DNA of 64,000 bases from WQXF01 sp031552825 (GTDB taxonomy: Bacteria > Bacillota > Clostridia > Christensenellales > Aristaeellaceae): assembly GCA_031552825.1 (NCBI GenBank), contig JAVBMD010000018.1, positions 20,099 through 84,098 of the forward strand, written 5' to 3'. Shown here one piece after another: positions 16,017 to 25,024 of this stretch. Numbering within the stretch: position 1 is the stretch's first letter; each line of letters opens with the position of its first letter. The position numbers and the translations under genes were made by a program. The notes under the pieces were generated by a model. The model was not told the DNA's origin and ran no database searches. It saw nothing but the letters and a program-made list of their open reading frames with translations.

Positions 16017-16349
16017 GTGATCGCAAAGAAAGATTTACCCGCCTGCCCGGTTGCCACGGCGGTAGAACTCATCGGCAACAAGTGGAGGCTGCTGATCCTG
16101 CGCGATATCCTCTCCGGTCCTAAGCGGTTCGGAGCGCTGCGCAAGAGCTTGGAGGGCATCAGCCAGAAGGTGTTGACCGACAGCCTGCGCGGCATGGAGC
16201 AGGCCGGAATCCTGACCCGCACCATTTACCCGGAGGTGCCGCCCCGCGTGGAGTACAGCCTCAGCGAATTGGGCGAAACCATTCGGCCGATTATCGCGGC
16301 GCTGGAGCAATGGGGCAACGCATATAAGCGGACAATAGAAAAAGCATAA
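16017..16349 (+). CDS. HxlR-family winged-helix regulator
   Basis: 110 residues from a GTG (16017) preceded by AAGGAGGAGCG; the frame is open further upstream but without a ribosome site and across the operator. The HxlR core is clear: CPVATAVELIGNKW, ILRDILSGPKRFGALR, and the wing with VPPRVEYSLSELG. Cys10 (in LPACPV) is at the position of the redox-sensing cysteine of YodB/HypR-type members, so control by quinones or disulfide stress is likely. It probably represses itself and the divergent nitroreductase through 15912-15945. It ends seven bases before the convergent azlCD stop. Confidence 0.92.
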   Translation: MIAKKDLPACPVATAVELIGNKWRLLILRDILSGPKRFGALRKSLEGISQKVLTDSLRGMEQAGILTRTIYPEVPPRVEYSLSELGETIRPIIAALEQWGNAYKRTIEKA

Positions 16350-16355
16350 AGGCAG

Positions 16356-17351
16356 CTATACAAACAAAAACTGCACCATCGCCATATAGGCCAGCGTACC
16401 CACACCGATGCTGAGGATGGCGCTGCGCTTCCAGTGCTGGAGCAGCAGCACCAACGCGCAGGCGACGGCTTCGGGAAGGCCGTAGGGCAGCCTATTCAGC
16501 CGCACATCCTTGAGGCAGTACACCACCAGCAGCGCGATAACCGCCGGAGGCAGCACCCGCCCCAACCGGAGCACCAGCGCCGAGGGCCTGCGCCCGCCGG
16601 TGAAGAACAGAAACGGAAACGCACGGGTAAATAGCGTGATCGCCGCCATCACCGCGATCGCCAGCAAGAGCGGCCAGCCGCGCAGCTCCGGTGCGATCAA
16701 CGCAAACAACACTTCCGGCGCCGTGTTTCTGGCCATCAGCACGCTGAGCAGCAAGCCCGCTACCGCGCCTACCGCGAAGGGCAGCTTGGAGCGGTATTGC
16801 TGCCACTGCCCATGCAGGATCACCAGAAACAATGCCGTCAGCGCAAAATCGATGCCCATCGTGTTGAATTCAAACAGGCTGGCCGCCACGTTGCCGACGA
16901 CGCTGCCGATCACCCAATAGGCTTGGCAAAGCCCGGCAACCCACAGCGTATACGCGCCGGGATCGGCGTCCTCGGGCGGCTTGGTGCCTGTGTGCAGCGC
17001 GTAGGCCTCGTCGGTCAGGCCGAAGATGGCGTAGGGCTTGCCCCTGCCGCAGCGGTCAAACGTGTCAAACAGCGAGAGGCCGTACACCATATGCCTCGCG
17101 TTGAGCAGCAGGGTGAGCAGCGCGATCTGCGGCAGCGGCGCGCCCTGCGCGATTAGCGGCACCGCCAGAAACTGCATCGCCCCGGCATAGATCAGCAGGC
17201 TCATGCACATCGCCACAGGCCAGCCGTGGCCGGTCTGCGTCCGCAGCATGCAGCCGAAGGTCATGCCGATCGCCAGGTACCCCCATAGCACCGGCACCGT
17301 CGAACGCAGCGCCGCGAAAAAAGCCCGTTGCTTCGGCGTCCTATCGTTCAT
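16356..17351 (-). CDS. Fused AzlC-AzlD branched-chain amino acid exporter
   Basis: 331 residues. Residues 1-225 are AzlC: starts PVLWGYLAIGMTFG, then LLIYAGAMQFLA, LNARHMVYGLSLF and GLTDEAYAL. Residues about 228-331 are AzlD: ITLFTRAFPFLFF, GRVLPPAVIALLVVY. In most bacteria AzlC and AzlD are separate adjacent genes whose products together export branched-chain amino acids or analogues. Here they are one continuous reading frame with no stop or internal ribosome site visible at the junction. The start follows the phosphohexomutase stop by one base (TAG-C-ATG), so translation is probably coupled. Confidence 0.9.
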   Translation of the reverse strand: MNDRTPKQRAFFAALRSTVPVLWGYLAIGMTFGCMLRTQTGHGWPVAMCMSLLIYAGAMQFLAVPLIAQGAPLPQIALLTLLLNARHMVYGLSLFDTFDRCGRGKPYAIFGLTDEAYALHTGTKPPEDADPGAYTLWVAGLCQAYWVIGSVVGNVAASLFEFNTMGIDFALTALFLVILHGQWQQYRSKLPFAVGAVAGLLLSVLMARNTAPEVLFALIAPELRGWPLLLAIAVMAAITLFTRAFPFLFFTGGRRPSALVLRLGRVLPPAVIALLVVYCLKDVRLNRLPYGLPEAVACALVLLLQHWKRSAILSIGVGTLAYMAMVQFLFV

Positions 17352-17352
17352 G

Positions 17353-18765
17353 CTACAGCTCCAAAAAATCCGTCATCGTACGCAGCATCTGTTCCGCCTG
17401 CGCCTGATCTTCCATCTCGCAGAAGATGCGCAGCAGCGGCTCGGTGCCCGAGAAGCGGCAGGTGATCCAGCCGCCGCCTTGGAAGTAGACCTTGAGGCCG
17501 TCGTCGTAGCGAATCTGCGCGATGTCGCGGCCAAAGTCGGGATGCTCGCGCCGCGCGAAGAGCCGCTCGGCCAGCTCGGCCTTGCGCTGGTCAGAGAAGC
17601 CGAAGTTGCCCTCGACCATGCAGAAGTCGCCGAACTGCCGGTGGATCTCGTCCAGCAGCTCCGAAAGGTGCTTGCCGGTAACGCTGAGCAGCTCGATGAG
17701 CAGGCTGGCGGCGTACACGCCGTCCTTGCCCTGAATATGCCCGCGAATCGTCAGGCCGCCGGAGCTTTCGCCGCCGATCAGCGCGTCGACTTCCTCCATC
17801 TTGGCGCTGATGTGCTTAAAGCCCACCGGCACCTCATGACAGCGCTGGCCGAAGCCCGCCGCAATGCTGTCCAAGAGATGCGTTGTGGCCAGATTGCGCA
17901 CCACGTCGCCCCGCCAGCCCTTGTACTTGAGCAGGTAGTAGTACAGCAGCGCCAGAATGTCGTTGGGATGGATGAAGTTGCCGCGCTCGTCGCAGATGCC
18001 GAGGCGGTCGGCGTCGCCGTCGGTGCCGATGCCGATGTCGAAGCCCTTCTCCACCACCATGTTCTCCATATGCTGCAAGGTGGTGGCGGTCGGCGAGGGC
18101 AGGCGGCCGCCGAACAGCGTATCGTGCCGGTCGTGGATCACCTCCAGCTCGCAGCGAGTGGTAATCAGGATGGTTTGCAGAGAGGTCTTGGAAACGCCGT
18201 ACATCGGGTCGAGCACGATCTTGAGCTTGCGATCGCGAATCGCGCAGGTGTCGATCTTGGCGAGAATGGCGTCGATGTATTCGTTGAACAGATCCACGTG
18301 GCGGATGACGCCGGAGCGCACGCCCTCCTCAAACGGCAGCGCGCGGATGTCGGCCGGGGTAATGCGCGCGAGCTGCGCCTCCACCAGCGCCGTCGCCTCC
18401 TCGGTGGCGTCGCGGCCTCCGGCGGTGAACAGCTTCACGCCGTTATAATCCGCGGGATTGTGGCTGGCGGTGATGGCCGCGCCGTAAGGCGTGCCGAGTT
18501 GCTGCACGGCATACATCACCAGCGGCGTCGGCGCGATGCGATCCATAAACGATACCGGCACGCCGTTGGCGGCCAGCACCTCGGCCACCCACCGCGCGGC
18601 CTTATCGGAGAGGAAACGACGGTCGTAGCCCACCACAAAGCCGCGCTTGTCCACGCCCTGCTCGCGCATCAGGCCTGCCACCGCTTGGGTCAATAGCTGC
18701 ACATTTTCCTTGATAAATTCCTCGCCGATCAGCGCGCGCCACCCGCCTGTGCCAAACTGGATCAT
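17353..18765 (-). CDS. Phosphoglucomutase/phosphomannomutase family protein
   Basis: 470 residues from an ATG after GAGGAGG. It shows the alpha-D-phosphohexomutase order: FGTGGWR at the start, the phosphoserine loop TASHNPADYNG (S101), the metal loop GTDGDADRLG (about 240), the sugar loop GGESSGG, and the phosphate-binding loop RFSGTEPLLR at the C-terminus. It interconverts sugar-1- and sugar-6-phosphates for cell-wall or capsule precursors. Whether the substrate is glucose, mannose or glucosamine cannot be told. It is the first gene of a two-gene unit with azlCD, an unusual pairing. Confidence 0.92.
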   Translation of the reverse strand: MIQFGTGGWRALIGEEFIKENVQLLTQAVAGLMREQGVDKRGFVVGYDRRFLSDKAARWVAEVLAANGVPVSFMDRIAPTPLVMYAVQQLGTPYGAAITASHNPADYNGVKLFTAGGRDATEEATALVEAQLARITPADIRALPFEEGVRSGVIRHVDLFNEYIDAILAKIDTCAIRDRKLKIVLDPMYGVSKTSLQTILITTRCELEVIHDRHDTLFGGRLPSPTATTLQHMENMVVEKGFDIGIGTDGDADRLGICDERGNFIHPNDILALLYYYLLKYKGWRGDVVRNLATTHLLDSIAAGFGQRCHEVPVGFKHISAKMEEVDALIGGESSGGLTIRGHIQGKDGVYAASLLIELLSVTGKHLSELLDEIHRQFGDFCMVEGNFGFSDQRKAELAERLFARREHPDFGRDIAQIRYDDGLKVYFQGGGWITCRFSGTEPLLRIFCEMEDQAQAEQMLRTMTDFLEL

Positions 18766-18848
18766 GGGGAGCCTCCTCGTGTTTTCGAATGGAATCAGTG
18801 TAGCACACGCGCGCTTTTTTGTCTGTATGCGGATCGCACAAAATGCGG

Positions 18849-18854
18849 TATAAT
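18849..18854 (+). promoter_or_regulatory. Probable -10 box of the PNPOx-like gene
   Basis: A perfect TATAAT 29 bases before the start at 18883; no good -35 is seen at the normal distance. Confidence 0.45.
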
Positions 18855-18882
18855 GCCGTTAACATACAAAGGAGGAACGAGC

Positions 18883-19305
18883 ATGGAAGTCAACCTGCAA
18901 AAACTTGGCGAATGGATCGACAAGCGCGATGCCGCGATGATCGCTTCGGTGGACGAAGACGGCTTCCCCACCGTCAAGGCCATGCTGATCCCGCGCAAGC
19001 GCGACGGGCTCAAGACGCTGTACTTCTCCACCAACACCTCCTCCCAGCGCGTGGCGCAGTACCGCGCCGAGCCGAAGGCCTGCGTGTACTACTATGAAAA
19101 AGGGAAGCTGCACTATCAGGGGCTGATGCTGCAAGGCATCATGGAGGTGCTGGAGGACGACGCCTCCAAGCGCATGATCTGGCAGGTCGGAGACCGGATG
19201 TACTATCCCAAGGGCGTCACCGATCCGGATTATTGCGTGCTGCGCTTCACCGCCGCAAAGGGGCGGCTGTATCGCGATATGCAGCATCAGAGCTTCGAGC
19301 TGTGA
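18883..19305 (+). CDS. Pyridoxamine 5'-phosphate oxidase-family flavin-binding protein
   Basis: 140 residues from an ATG preceded by AAAGGAGG. A split-barrel flavin-binding fold is indicated by AAMIASVDEDGFPTVKAM, LYFSTNTSSQRVAQ, ACVYYY and a C-terminal VLRFTAAKGRLY. Members bind FMN, F420 or haem and act as small oxidoreductases or stress proteins (general stress protein 26 type). It is a single gene with its own -10 box and terminator (19315-19356). The exact cofactor is not predictable. Confidence 0.88.
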   Translation: MEVNLQKLGEWIDKRDAAMIASVDEDGFPTVKAMLIPRKRDGLKTLYFSTNTSSQRVAQYRAEPKACVYYYEKGKLHYQGLMLQGIMEVLEDDASKRMIWQVGDRMYYPKGVTDPDYCVLRFTAAKGRLYRDMQHQSFEL

Positions 19306-19314
19306 TGCCGCACG

Positions 19315-19356
19315 AAAGGCCGGTCGTCGCTTCTTCAGCGACGCCCGGCCTTTTTT
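19315..19356 (+). terminator. Intrinsic terminator after PNPOx-like gene
   Basis: Stem AAAGGCCGG with an inner GTCGC/GCGAC arm, pairing with CCGGCCTTT and continuing into TTTTTT. Confidence 0.9.
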
Positions 19357-19382
19357 CTGTTTTTTTATTACTTTTATCGCCC

Positions 19383-20363
19383 TTACCGCGCCAGAATCCC
19401 GTCGATCGCTGAAAGTTCCTCGGCGGAAAACGCCAGATTGTCCAGCGCCGCCACGTTCTCGGCGATCTGCGCCGGGCGGCTCGCGCCGATCAGCGCCGAG
19501 GTGACGCCGCCGCGCAGCACCCACGCCAGCGCCATCTGCGCCATCGACTGCCCGCGCGCCGCCGCGATCCCGCTGAGCGCGCGCACCTTTTCGACGGCGG
19601 CCTCCACCTGTTCGGTCTTGAGGAAGCGCCCCAGCGCGGCGCGCGAATCCTCGGGGATGCCGTGCAGATACCGGTCGGTCAGCAATCCCTGCGCCAGCGG
19701 GCAAAAGGCGATGGCGCCCACGCCCTCACGCGCCAGCAGATCCAGCAGCCCGGCCTCCGGCGCGCGCTCCAGCAGCGAGTAACGCGGCTGATGGATCAGG
19801 CAGGGCACGCCGCGCGCGCGCAGCGCCGCGAAGGCCGCCTCGGCCTCCTCCGGCTCGTAGCGCGAGATGCCGACGTAAAGCGCCTTGCCCTGCCGCACCG
19901 CCTGCGCCAGCGCGTCCATCGTCTCCTCCACCGGGGTGTTCGGGTCGGGGCGATGGGAGTAGAAGATGTCCACATAGTCCAGCCCCATCCGGCGCAGCGA
20001 CTGATCGAGGCTGGCCAGCAGGTACTTGCGGCTGCCCCAATCGCCGTAAGGCCCCGGCCACATCAGGTGTCCCGCCTTGGTGGAGATCACCATCTCGTCG
20101 CGATAGCCCGCGAAGTCCTTGCGCAGGATGGCACCGAAGTTTTCCTCAGCGCTGCCCGGAACGGGGCCGTAGTTGTTGGCCAAATCGAAGTGGGTGATGC
20201 CCAGATCAAAGGCGGTGCGCAGCATGTCGCGCGCGTTGTCGAGGCGGTCGGCGCTGCCGAAGTTGTGCCAAAGCCCCAGCGAGATGGCGGGCAGCTTGAG
20301 TCCGCTACGGCCGCATCGGCGGTATTGCATGGCGTCGTAGCGGGTCGGCGATGGCGTGTGCAT
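19383..20363 (-). CDS. yghZ: Aldo/keto reductase, YghZ (glyceraldehyde-3-phosphate reductase) type
   Basis: 326 residues from an ATG at 20363; a longer in-frame reading (to 20621) crosses aroQ. The sequence follows E. coli YghZ closely: MQYRRCGRSGLKLPAISLG, LWHNFG, DLANNYGPVPGSAEENFG, STKAGHLMWPGPYGDWGS, RKYLLASLDQSLRRMGLDY. The catalytic Tyr (NNYG) and Lys (STKAG) are present. YghZ reduces L-glyceraldehyde-3-phosphate and methylglyoxal with NADPH, and so detoxifies aldehydes. It is the last gene of the run that begins with the TIR-domain gene, 14 bases after aroQ. Confidence 0.92.
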   Translation of the reverse strand: MHTPSPTRYDAMQYRRCGRSGLKLPAISLGLWHNFGSADRLDNARDMLRTAFDLGITHFDLANNYGPVPGSAEENFGAILRKDFAGYRDEMVISTKAGHLMWPGPYGDWGSRKYLLASLDQSLRRMGLDYVDIFYSHRPDPNTPVEETMDALAQAVRQGKALYVGISRYEPEEAEAAFAALRARGVPCLIHQPRYSLLERAPEAGLLDLLAREGVGAIAFCPLAQGLLTDRYLHGIPEDSRAALGRFLKTEQVEAAVEKVRALSGIAAARGQSMAQMALAWVLRGGVTSALIGASRPAQIAENVAALDNLAFSAEELSAIDGILAR

Positions 20364-20377
20364 CTCCCTCGCCTCGC

Positions 20378-20821
20378 TTACGCGTTCACGTCGGTGGACA
20401 TCGCCAGCGCGCGCAGCGCCAGCACATACGAGCGCCAGCCAAGCCCGCTGATCGTGCCCTCGGCCACGGCGGAGATATAGGAATGATGGCGGAACTCTTC
20501 GCGCTTGTGTACGTTGGAAAGGTGTACCTCGATGACGCGCAGGCCGGTGGAACCGATGGCGTCGCACATCGAAACGCTGGTATGCGTATGCCCGCCCGCG
20601 TTGATCACCACGCCGTCGCACTTGCCCATCGCCTCGTGCAGGCGGTCGATCATCGCGCCCTCGTGGTTGGATTGAAAGAACTCCACCTTCACGCCCAGCG
20701 CGTCGGCTTCCTTCTGGATGCGGGCATTGATGGCGTCGAGCGTCAGGGAACCGTAGATTTCCGGTTCGCGCTTGCCCAGCAGGTTGAGGTTGGGGCCGTT
20801 CATTACGAGAAAGGTTTTCAT
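20378..20821 (-). CDS. aroQ: Type II 3-dehydroquinate dehydratase
   Basis: 147 residues with all type II dehydroquinase marks: the N-terminal VMNGPNLNLLGKREPEIYG with its flexible-lid Arg and catalytic Tyr, FFQSNHEG, INAGGHTHTSVSM (usually NAGAYTHTS), and EVHLSNVHKREEFR. It catalyses dehydration of 3-dehydroquinate in the shikimate pathway. No other aro genes are near. It lies 19 bases after the TPR gene in a minus-strand operon with mrfA-mrfB. Confidence 0.96.
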   Translation of the reverse strand: MKTFLVMNGPNLNLLGKREPEIYGSLTLDAINARIQKEADALGVKVEFFQSNHEGAMIDRLHEAMGKCDGVVINAGGHTHTSVSMCDAIGSTGLRVIEVHLSNVHKREEFRHHSYISAVAEGTISGLGWRSYVLALRALAMSTDVNA

Positions 20822-20840
20822 GGTTGTATCCTCCTAAAAA

Positions 20841-21542
20841 TTATTGGTGAATGGATTTGAGCCGCTCCAGCTCGGCCTCGACCTGCGCCTTGGTCACGTA
20901 ATTCAGCGGCGAAAAGCGCCCGCCCGCGATCAGCTCCAGCTTCTCGATGGCCTCGGCGGTCTTGCCCTCTTCCTCATCGTACTTGGCGAGGAAGTAGTTG
21001 CTGTCGATGGAGGTGGGGCGCGCGGCCAGCGCGCGCAGGAAGTATTCCTTGGCGCTCTGCTTGTCGTTCAGCAGGCGGTAGTAGGTCTGCGCCAGATTGT
21101 CGAGAAACACCGCGTCCTCGTCGTCGTACTCCACGGCCTCCTTGTTGAAGGCCAGCGCCCGCTCCGCGTCGCCCAGCTCGATGAGCATGTAGCCGAGCGT
21201 GCCGTAATTCTTGGCGTTCTTGGCGTGCTCAAACTGCCCCTGCACCAGCTCCACGGCGCGCTCCACCCGCCCTTGCTTAAAGATGCAGATGGCGTAATGC
21301 GTGATGATTTCCTGCTTATGCTCGGGCATCACGCCGGGCGCTTTTTCGGCCTTGCGCAGCACCTCGACGGCCTTTTCGTAATTGTCCTCGCGCATCAGTA
21401 AAATGGCGTAGCCGATCAGGTGCTTGGGGTTATTCATCCCCTCGGCGTACATCGCCTCGTAACCGGCCTTGGCGGTGGTGAGGTCGCCCTTCGCGTGGGC
21501 GCGGTAGGCCTTTTCAGCCTTCAGGTTGGTCATGAATCCCAT
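20841..21542 (-). CDS. TPR-repeat protein
   Basis: 233 residues, soluble, mostly helical with tetratricopeptide repeats (for example AYRAHAKGDLTTAKAGYEAM, IELGDAERALAFNKEAVEY, TYYRLLNDKQSAKEYFLRAL). Its start is one base beyond the mrfB stop, with GGGAGGAG inside the end of mrfB, so the two are translationally linked. A second ATG three codons later is possible. Its tight linkage to mrfB suggests a scaffold or partner role, but that is inference. Confidence 0.85.
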   Translation of the reverse strand: MGFMTNLKAEKAYRAHAKGDLTTAKAGYEAMYAEGMNNPKHLIGYAILLMREDNYEKAVEVLRKAEKAPGVMPEHKQEIITHYAICIFKQGRVERAVELVQGQFEHAKNAKNYGTLGYMLIELGDAERALAFNKEAVEYDDEDAVFLDNLAQTYYRLLNDKQSAKEYFLRALAARPTSIDSNYFLAKYDEEEGKTAEAIEKLELIAGGRFSPLNYVTKAQVEAELERLKSIHQ

Positions 21543-22733
21543 TTATTTTTCTCCTCCCATTGCGTATAACTTGCGATGCAGGCGCGCGCGGCGCAAATGC
21601 AGCGCGGCGGTCTCCTGCTCGTCGGGCGCGCGGCCCAGCCGCTCGCGCAGGGCGACGCGCTCCAGCGCCGCCTCGGTGTGCGCCAGCGCGGCGGGGATAT
21701 CGCGCAGCCGGTGTTCAGCGATCTTGGCCAGCTCTACGTAGGGCGCGACGCCGCCTTCGCCGCGCGCGATCATCTCGCGGTACACCGCCTGCGCCTCGGC
21801 AAACTGCCGGTCGCGCCGGTGGCTTACCGCCAGCAGCACGCGCGAGCGCTCAGCCACCACCGTCTGCTCGCCACTGACGCGGAAGCAGGCTCTCGCCGCC
21901 TCCCGCTCCCCGGCGCGATCCAGCGCGCGGCCCACGCTGAACACGTCCTCGGCGAAGGCCTGCTGCTCGGGCTGCGCGAACACCGCCGCCATGCGCACAA
22001 GCAGCCTGCCCAGCGTTTGAATATCGACGAGGTTGTGGCGCAGCACGTCCTCCAGCAGGGAGAATTGCCCGGTCTTGAGGTATTGGAAAAAACGTTCCGG
22101 CACCTCGCTGCCCGGCAGATCGTCCTCGCGCCCGCAGTCCAATACGCGGCGCTCGATGTTGCCCAGCGTGCAGTCAGAAAGCCGCAGCTTCCACACCCGC
22201 CGCGCAGGATGCACCAGATCCAGATGCGGCAGCGCGATGCCGACGTGGCGCATGCGGTGCATGGTGAGCCGGTTTTCCAGCAGCGGCAGGTCGAAGCTCT
22301 TGCCGTTGTAGGTGACGAAGGCGTCGAAGCGCGGCAGCAGCTCCGCGAAGGCTTGCAGCAGCAAGGGCTCCTCGGGGTAATCGCGCATCAGCAGCTGGCG
22401 CACGAGGAAGGCGTCGCCCTCCACCCAGCCCAACCCCAGCAAAAAGGCCACCGTACCCGCGCCCATGCCCAGTCCGGTGGTCTCGGTATCGAGGAACAGC
22501 AGGCGGCGGATATCGGGCATCGTCTCCCCGCAGCGCTGGGCAAAGCCCGCGTCGACGCGGCGCAGCGCGTCAGGATGCAGCGCCGCCAGCCCGGGGATCT
22601 CGGCCAGCGGCACGGCGGTCTCGCGCACGAAGCAGGCCGTCGGCGGCGCTACCGCACGGCGCGGCGCGCCGGTTTCCGCCTGCCCGGTGTTCGCGGCGCC
22701 GATCTGCGCCAGCCGCGCGCGTAAGTCCTTCAT
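21543..22733 (-). CDS. mrfB: RNase H-fold exonuclease MrfB (YprB)
   Basis: 396 residues; the start overlaps the mrfA stop (ATGA at 22730-22733). A DEDD-type exonuclease domain is visible: LFLDTETTGLG (about 80-90), VTYNGKSFDLPLLENRL, HLDLVHPARR and the final acidic motif around RHNLVDIQTLGRLL. The C-terminal third is helical and TPR-like. This matches Bacillus YprB, renamed MrfB, the metal-dependent exonuclease partner of the helicase MrfA in uvrA-independent repair of mitomycin C damage. A longer in-frame reading up to 23864 runs over mrfA in another frame and is not real. Confidence 0.92.
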   Translation of the reverse strand: MKDLRARLAQIGAANTGQAETGAPRRAVAPPTACFVRETAVPLAEIPGLAALHPDALRRVDAGFAQRCGETMPDIRRLLFLDTETTGLGMGAGTVAFLLGLGWVEGDAFLVRQLLMRDYPEEPLLLQAFAELLPRFDAFVTYNGKSFDLPLLENRLTMHRMRHVGIALPHLDLVHPARRVWKLRLSDCTLGNIERRVLDCGREDDLPGSEVPERFFQYLKTGQFSLLEDVLRHNLVDIQTLGRLLVRMAAVFAQPEQQAFAEDVFSVGRALDRAGEREAARACFRVSGEQTVVAERSRVLLAVSHRRDRQFAEAQAVYREMIARGEGGVAPYVELAKIAEHRLRDIPAALAHTEAALERVALRERLGRAPDEQETAALHLRRARLHRKLYAMGGEK

Positions 22734-25003
22734 TGCGCACCCAGCTCCCGGAGCAGCGCCAGCGCCACCGCCTTGCCGTGCTCGCCCACCTCGCCCACTG
22801 GGCCGACGCAGGAGGGGCAACCGGCCTCGCACGGGCAGGCGGCGATCAGTTCCAGCGCGTGCGCCAGCAGCGTGTGCCGCATATCGTACACCTTCTCGCT
22901 CAGGCCGATGCCGCCGGGGCAGCCGTCGTAGAGCGTCAGCGTGGGCTTCTTGGTGAAGGGGTCGCGCACGTGGTAGACCACGTTGATGTCGCGCGGGGAG
23001 CACATCAGGTACAGCGGCACGATTTGGCGCATCACGTTCGCGATGCCCAGCATGCCGCCCTGCAAATCGTCCTTGGGGTAGCGCTCGGCGACGGCCTCCT
23101 CCAGCGCCCACCAGCAGGCTGTGGTCTGCATCTCCAGTTCCGGCAGGTCGACCGGGCCGAAGCCCAGCGTCTCCTGCGTGTCGAGCTTGAACTTTTTGAA
23201 CATCGTCACCAACCAGGTCACCAGCACCTCGCCGTAGGCGCGGGAAAGGCCGCGCTCGGCTGGCTCCTCCTTGAGCACGTCGAGCACGCGCAGGCTGACG
23301 TTGAGGTCGGCGTCGGTGTAGTAATCGACCTCCACGTGGCGCACGTAGGCCTTTTTCTCGGTGAAGTCGAGCTTTTCGACCTGATATTGCTTGCCCTCGT
23401 GCAGGTAGATGGCGTGCTCGTGCAGCAGCATCGGCACGGTATAGCGATCCATCTCGCCGATGACGCGGTGCTTCTCGGGGCGCGTAATGTCGACGATCAG
23501 GAAGTTCTCCTCGCCGATGGAGCGTAGCGAGATTTCCGCCGCCGGGAACTCCTCGGCCATCCAGTGCCACCGATCGCCCACCTGATGCAAAATGTGCTGC
23601 TCGGTAAGGAAGTCGAGCAGCTCCGGCGTGGATTCCAGCGCGCCGTAGCGCTCGCCCTGCTCGAAGGGCAGCTCGTAGGCCGAGCACTTGAAGTGGCTGA
23701 GCAGGATGTAGAGGTTGTCGGGCGCGACGCGGGCGTGCTCCGGCGATTGCTCGAAGAAGTATTCCGGATGCTGCGCCACGTACTGATCCAGCGCGGCGGA
23801 GGAGGCGATCATCAGCGTCAGCGCGGTACCCTGCCGCCGCCCGGCGCGCCCGGCCTGCTGCCACGTGCTGGCCACCGTGCCCGGGTAACCGCAGAGCACG
23901 CAGGCGTCGAGCTGGCCGATATCGATGCCCAGCTCCAGCGCGTTGGTGGATACCACGGCGCGGATCTCGCCGCCGCGCAGCCCGCGCTCGATCTCGCGCC
24001 GCTGCGAGGGCAGGTAGCCGCCGCGATAGCCGCGCACCCGCCCGGCCTCGCCCAGCGGATCGCGCACCAAGTCCTTGAGGTGCCGCGTCAGCACCTCCAC
24101 CGTCAGCCGCGATTTGCCGAATACGATGGTCGGGATGTCGTTCTTGACCAGCGCCGCCGCCAGCCGCGAGGTTTCCTGCAGCGAGGATTTGCGGATGCCC
24201 AGCTGCTTGTTGACCACCGGCGGGTTGTAGAAGATCACGTGGCGCGCGCCGCTGGAAGCGCCGTTCTCGTCGATCAGCTCTACCGGCGCGCCGATCAGCT
24301 GCTCCGCCAGCTCGCCGGGGTTGGCGATGGTGGCCGAGCAGCAGATGAACTGCGGATTGGAGCCATAAAACGCGCAGATGCGCCTCAGCCGCCGGATCAC
24401 GTTGGCTAGGTTGGAGCCGAAGATGCCGCGGTAAGCGTGGATCTCGTCGATAACGACGTAGCGCAGGTTTTCAAACAGCTTTACCCACTGGGTATGGTGC
24501 GGCAGGATGCCGGAGTGCAGCATGTCCGGATTGGTGACCACCACATGCCCGGCTTGCCGGATGGCCTTGCGCGCGGCGCCGGGGGTATCGCCGTCATAGG
24601 TGTAGGTCTTGATGTCCTCGCCCAGCGCGGTAATCAGCTCATACAGCTCCGCCACCTGATCGGCCGACAGCGCCTTGGTGGGAAACAAATACAGCGCGCG
24701 GCTGTCGGGATTTTGCAGAATGCTGTGCAGCACCGGCAGGTTATAGCACAGCGTCTTGCCCGAAGCCGTGGGCGTGACGACGCAGGCGTTCCTGCCCTCG
24801 CCGATCACGTCGCAGGCACGGCGCTGGTGGATGTAGAGCTGCCGGATGCCGCGCTCGGCCAGCACGCGCGGCACGCGCGCGTCCAGCCCCGGCGGAAACT
24901 CCGCGTAGCGCGCCGGGCGCGGCGGAATCTCGCGCCAGTGCGTCACGTTCTCCATAAACGCGGGGTCGCGCCGCAGCGTATCGAGCAATTGATCGAGGTT
25001 CAT
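22730..25003 (-). CDS. mrfA: DExH helicase with DUF1998 domain, MrfA (YprA)
   Basis: 757 residues. Superfamily 2 motifs in order: Q-like IHQRRA, motif I TPTASGKT (about 73-80), II DEIH (about 183), III CSATIANP, IV VFGKSR, V STNALELGIDIG, VI QQAGRAGRRQG. The C-terminal DUF1998 region ends with a cysteine cluster CPCEAGCPSC (about 716-726) expected to bind zinc. This is Bacillus YprA/MrfA, the 3'-5' helicase of mitomycin repair. It is followed by mrfB with a four-base overlap and preceded, 21 bases away, by a TIR-domain membrane protein. The start has AAAGGAGG. Confidence 0.95.
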   Translation of the reverse strand: MNLDQLLDTLRRDPAFMENVTHWREIPPRPARYAEFPPGLDARVPRVLAERGIRQLYIHQRRACDVIGEGRNACVVTPTASGKTLCYNLPVLHSILQNPDSRALYLFPTKALSADQVAELYELITALGEDIKTYTYDGDTPGAARKAIRQAGHVVVTNPDMLHSGILPHHTQWVKLFENLRYVVIDEIHAYRGIFGSNLANVIRRLRRICAFYGSNPQFICCSATIANPGELAEQLIGAPVELIDENGASSGARHVIFYNPPVVNKQLGIRKSSLQETSRLAAALVKNDIPTIVFGKSRLTVEVLTRHLKDLVRDPLGEAGRVRGYRGGYLPSQRREIERGLRGGEIRAVVSTNALELGIDIGQLDACVLCGYPGTVASTWQQAGRAGRRQGTALTLMIASSAALDQYVAQHPEYFFEQSPEHARVAPDNLYILLSHFKCSAYELPFEQGERYGALESTPELLDFLTEQHILHQVGDRWHWMAEEFPAAEISLRSIGEENFLIVDITRPEKHRVIGEMDRYTVPMLLHEHAIYLHEGKQYQVEKLDFTEKKAYVRHVEVDYYTDADLNVSLRVLDVLKEEPAERGLSRAYGEVLVTWLVTMFKKFKLDTQETLGFGPVDLPELEMQTTACWWALEEAVAERYPKDDLQGGMLGIANVMRQIVPLYLMCSPRDINVVYHVRDPFTKKPTLTLYDGCPGGIGLSEKVYDMRHTLLAHALELIAACPCEAGCPSCVGPVGEVGEHGKAVALALLRELGAQ

Positions 25004-25024
25004 GAGCGCGCCCCTCCTTTGATT

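Noticed and set aside
21543..23864. One 773-residue protein including mrfB
   Set aside because: The first 380 residues overlap mrfA in another frame and are low complexity; the mrfB start at 22733 has the classic ATGA overlap.
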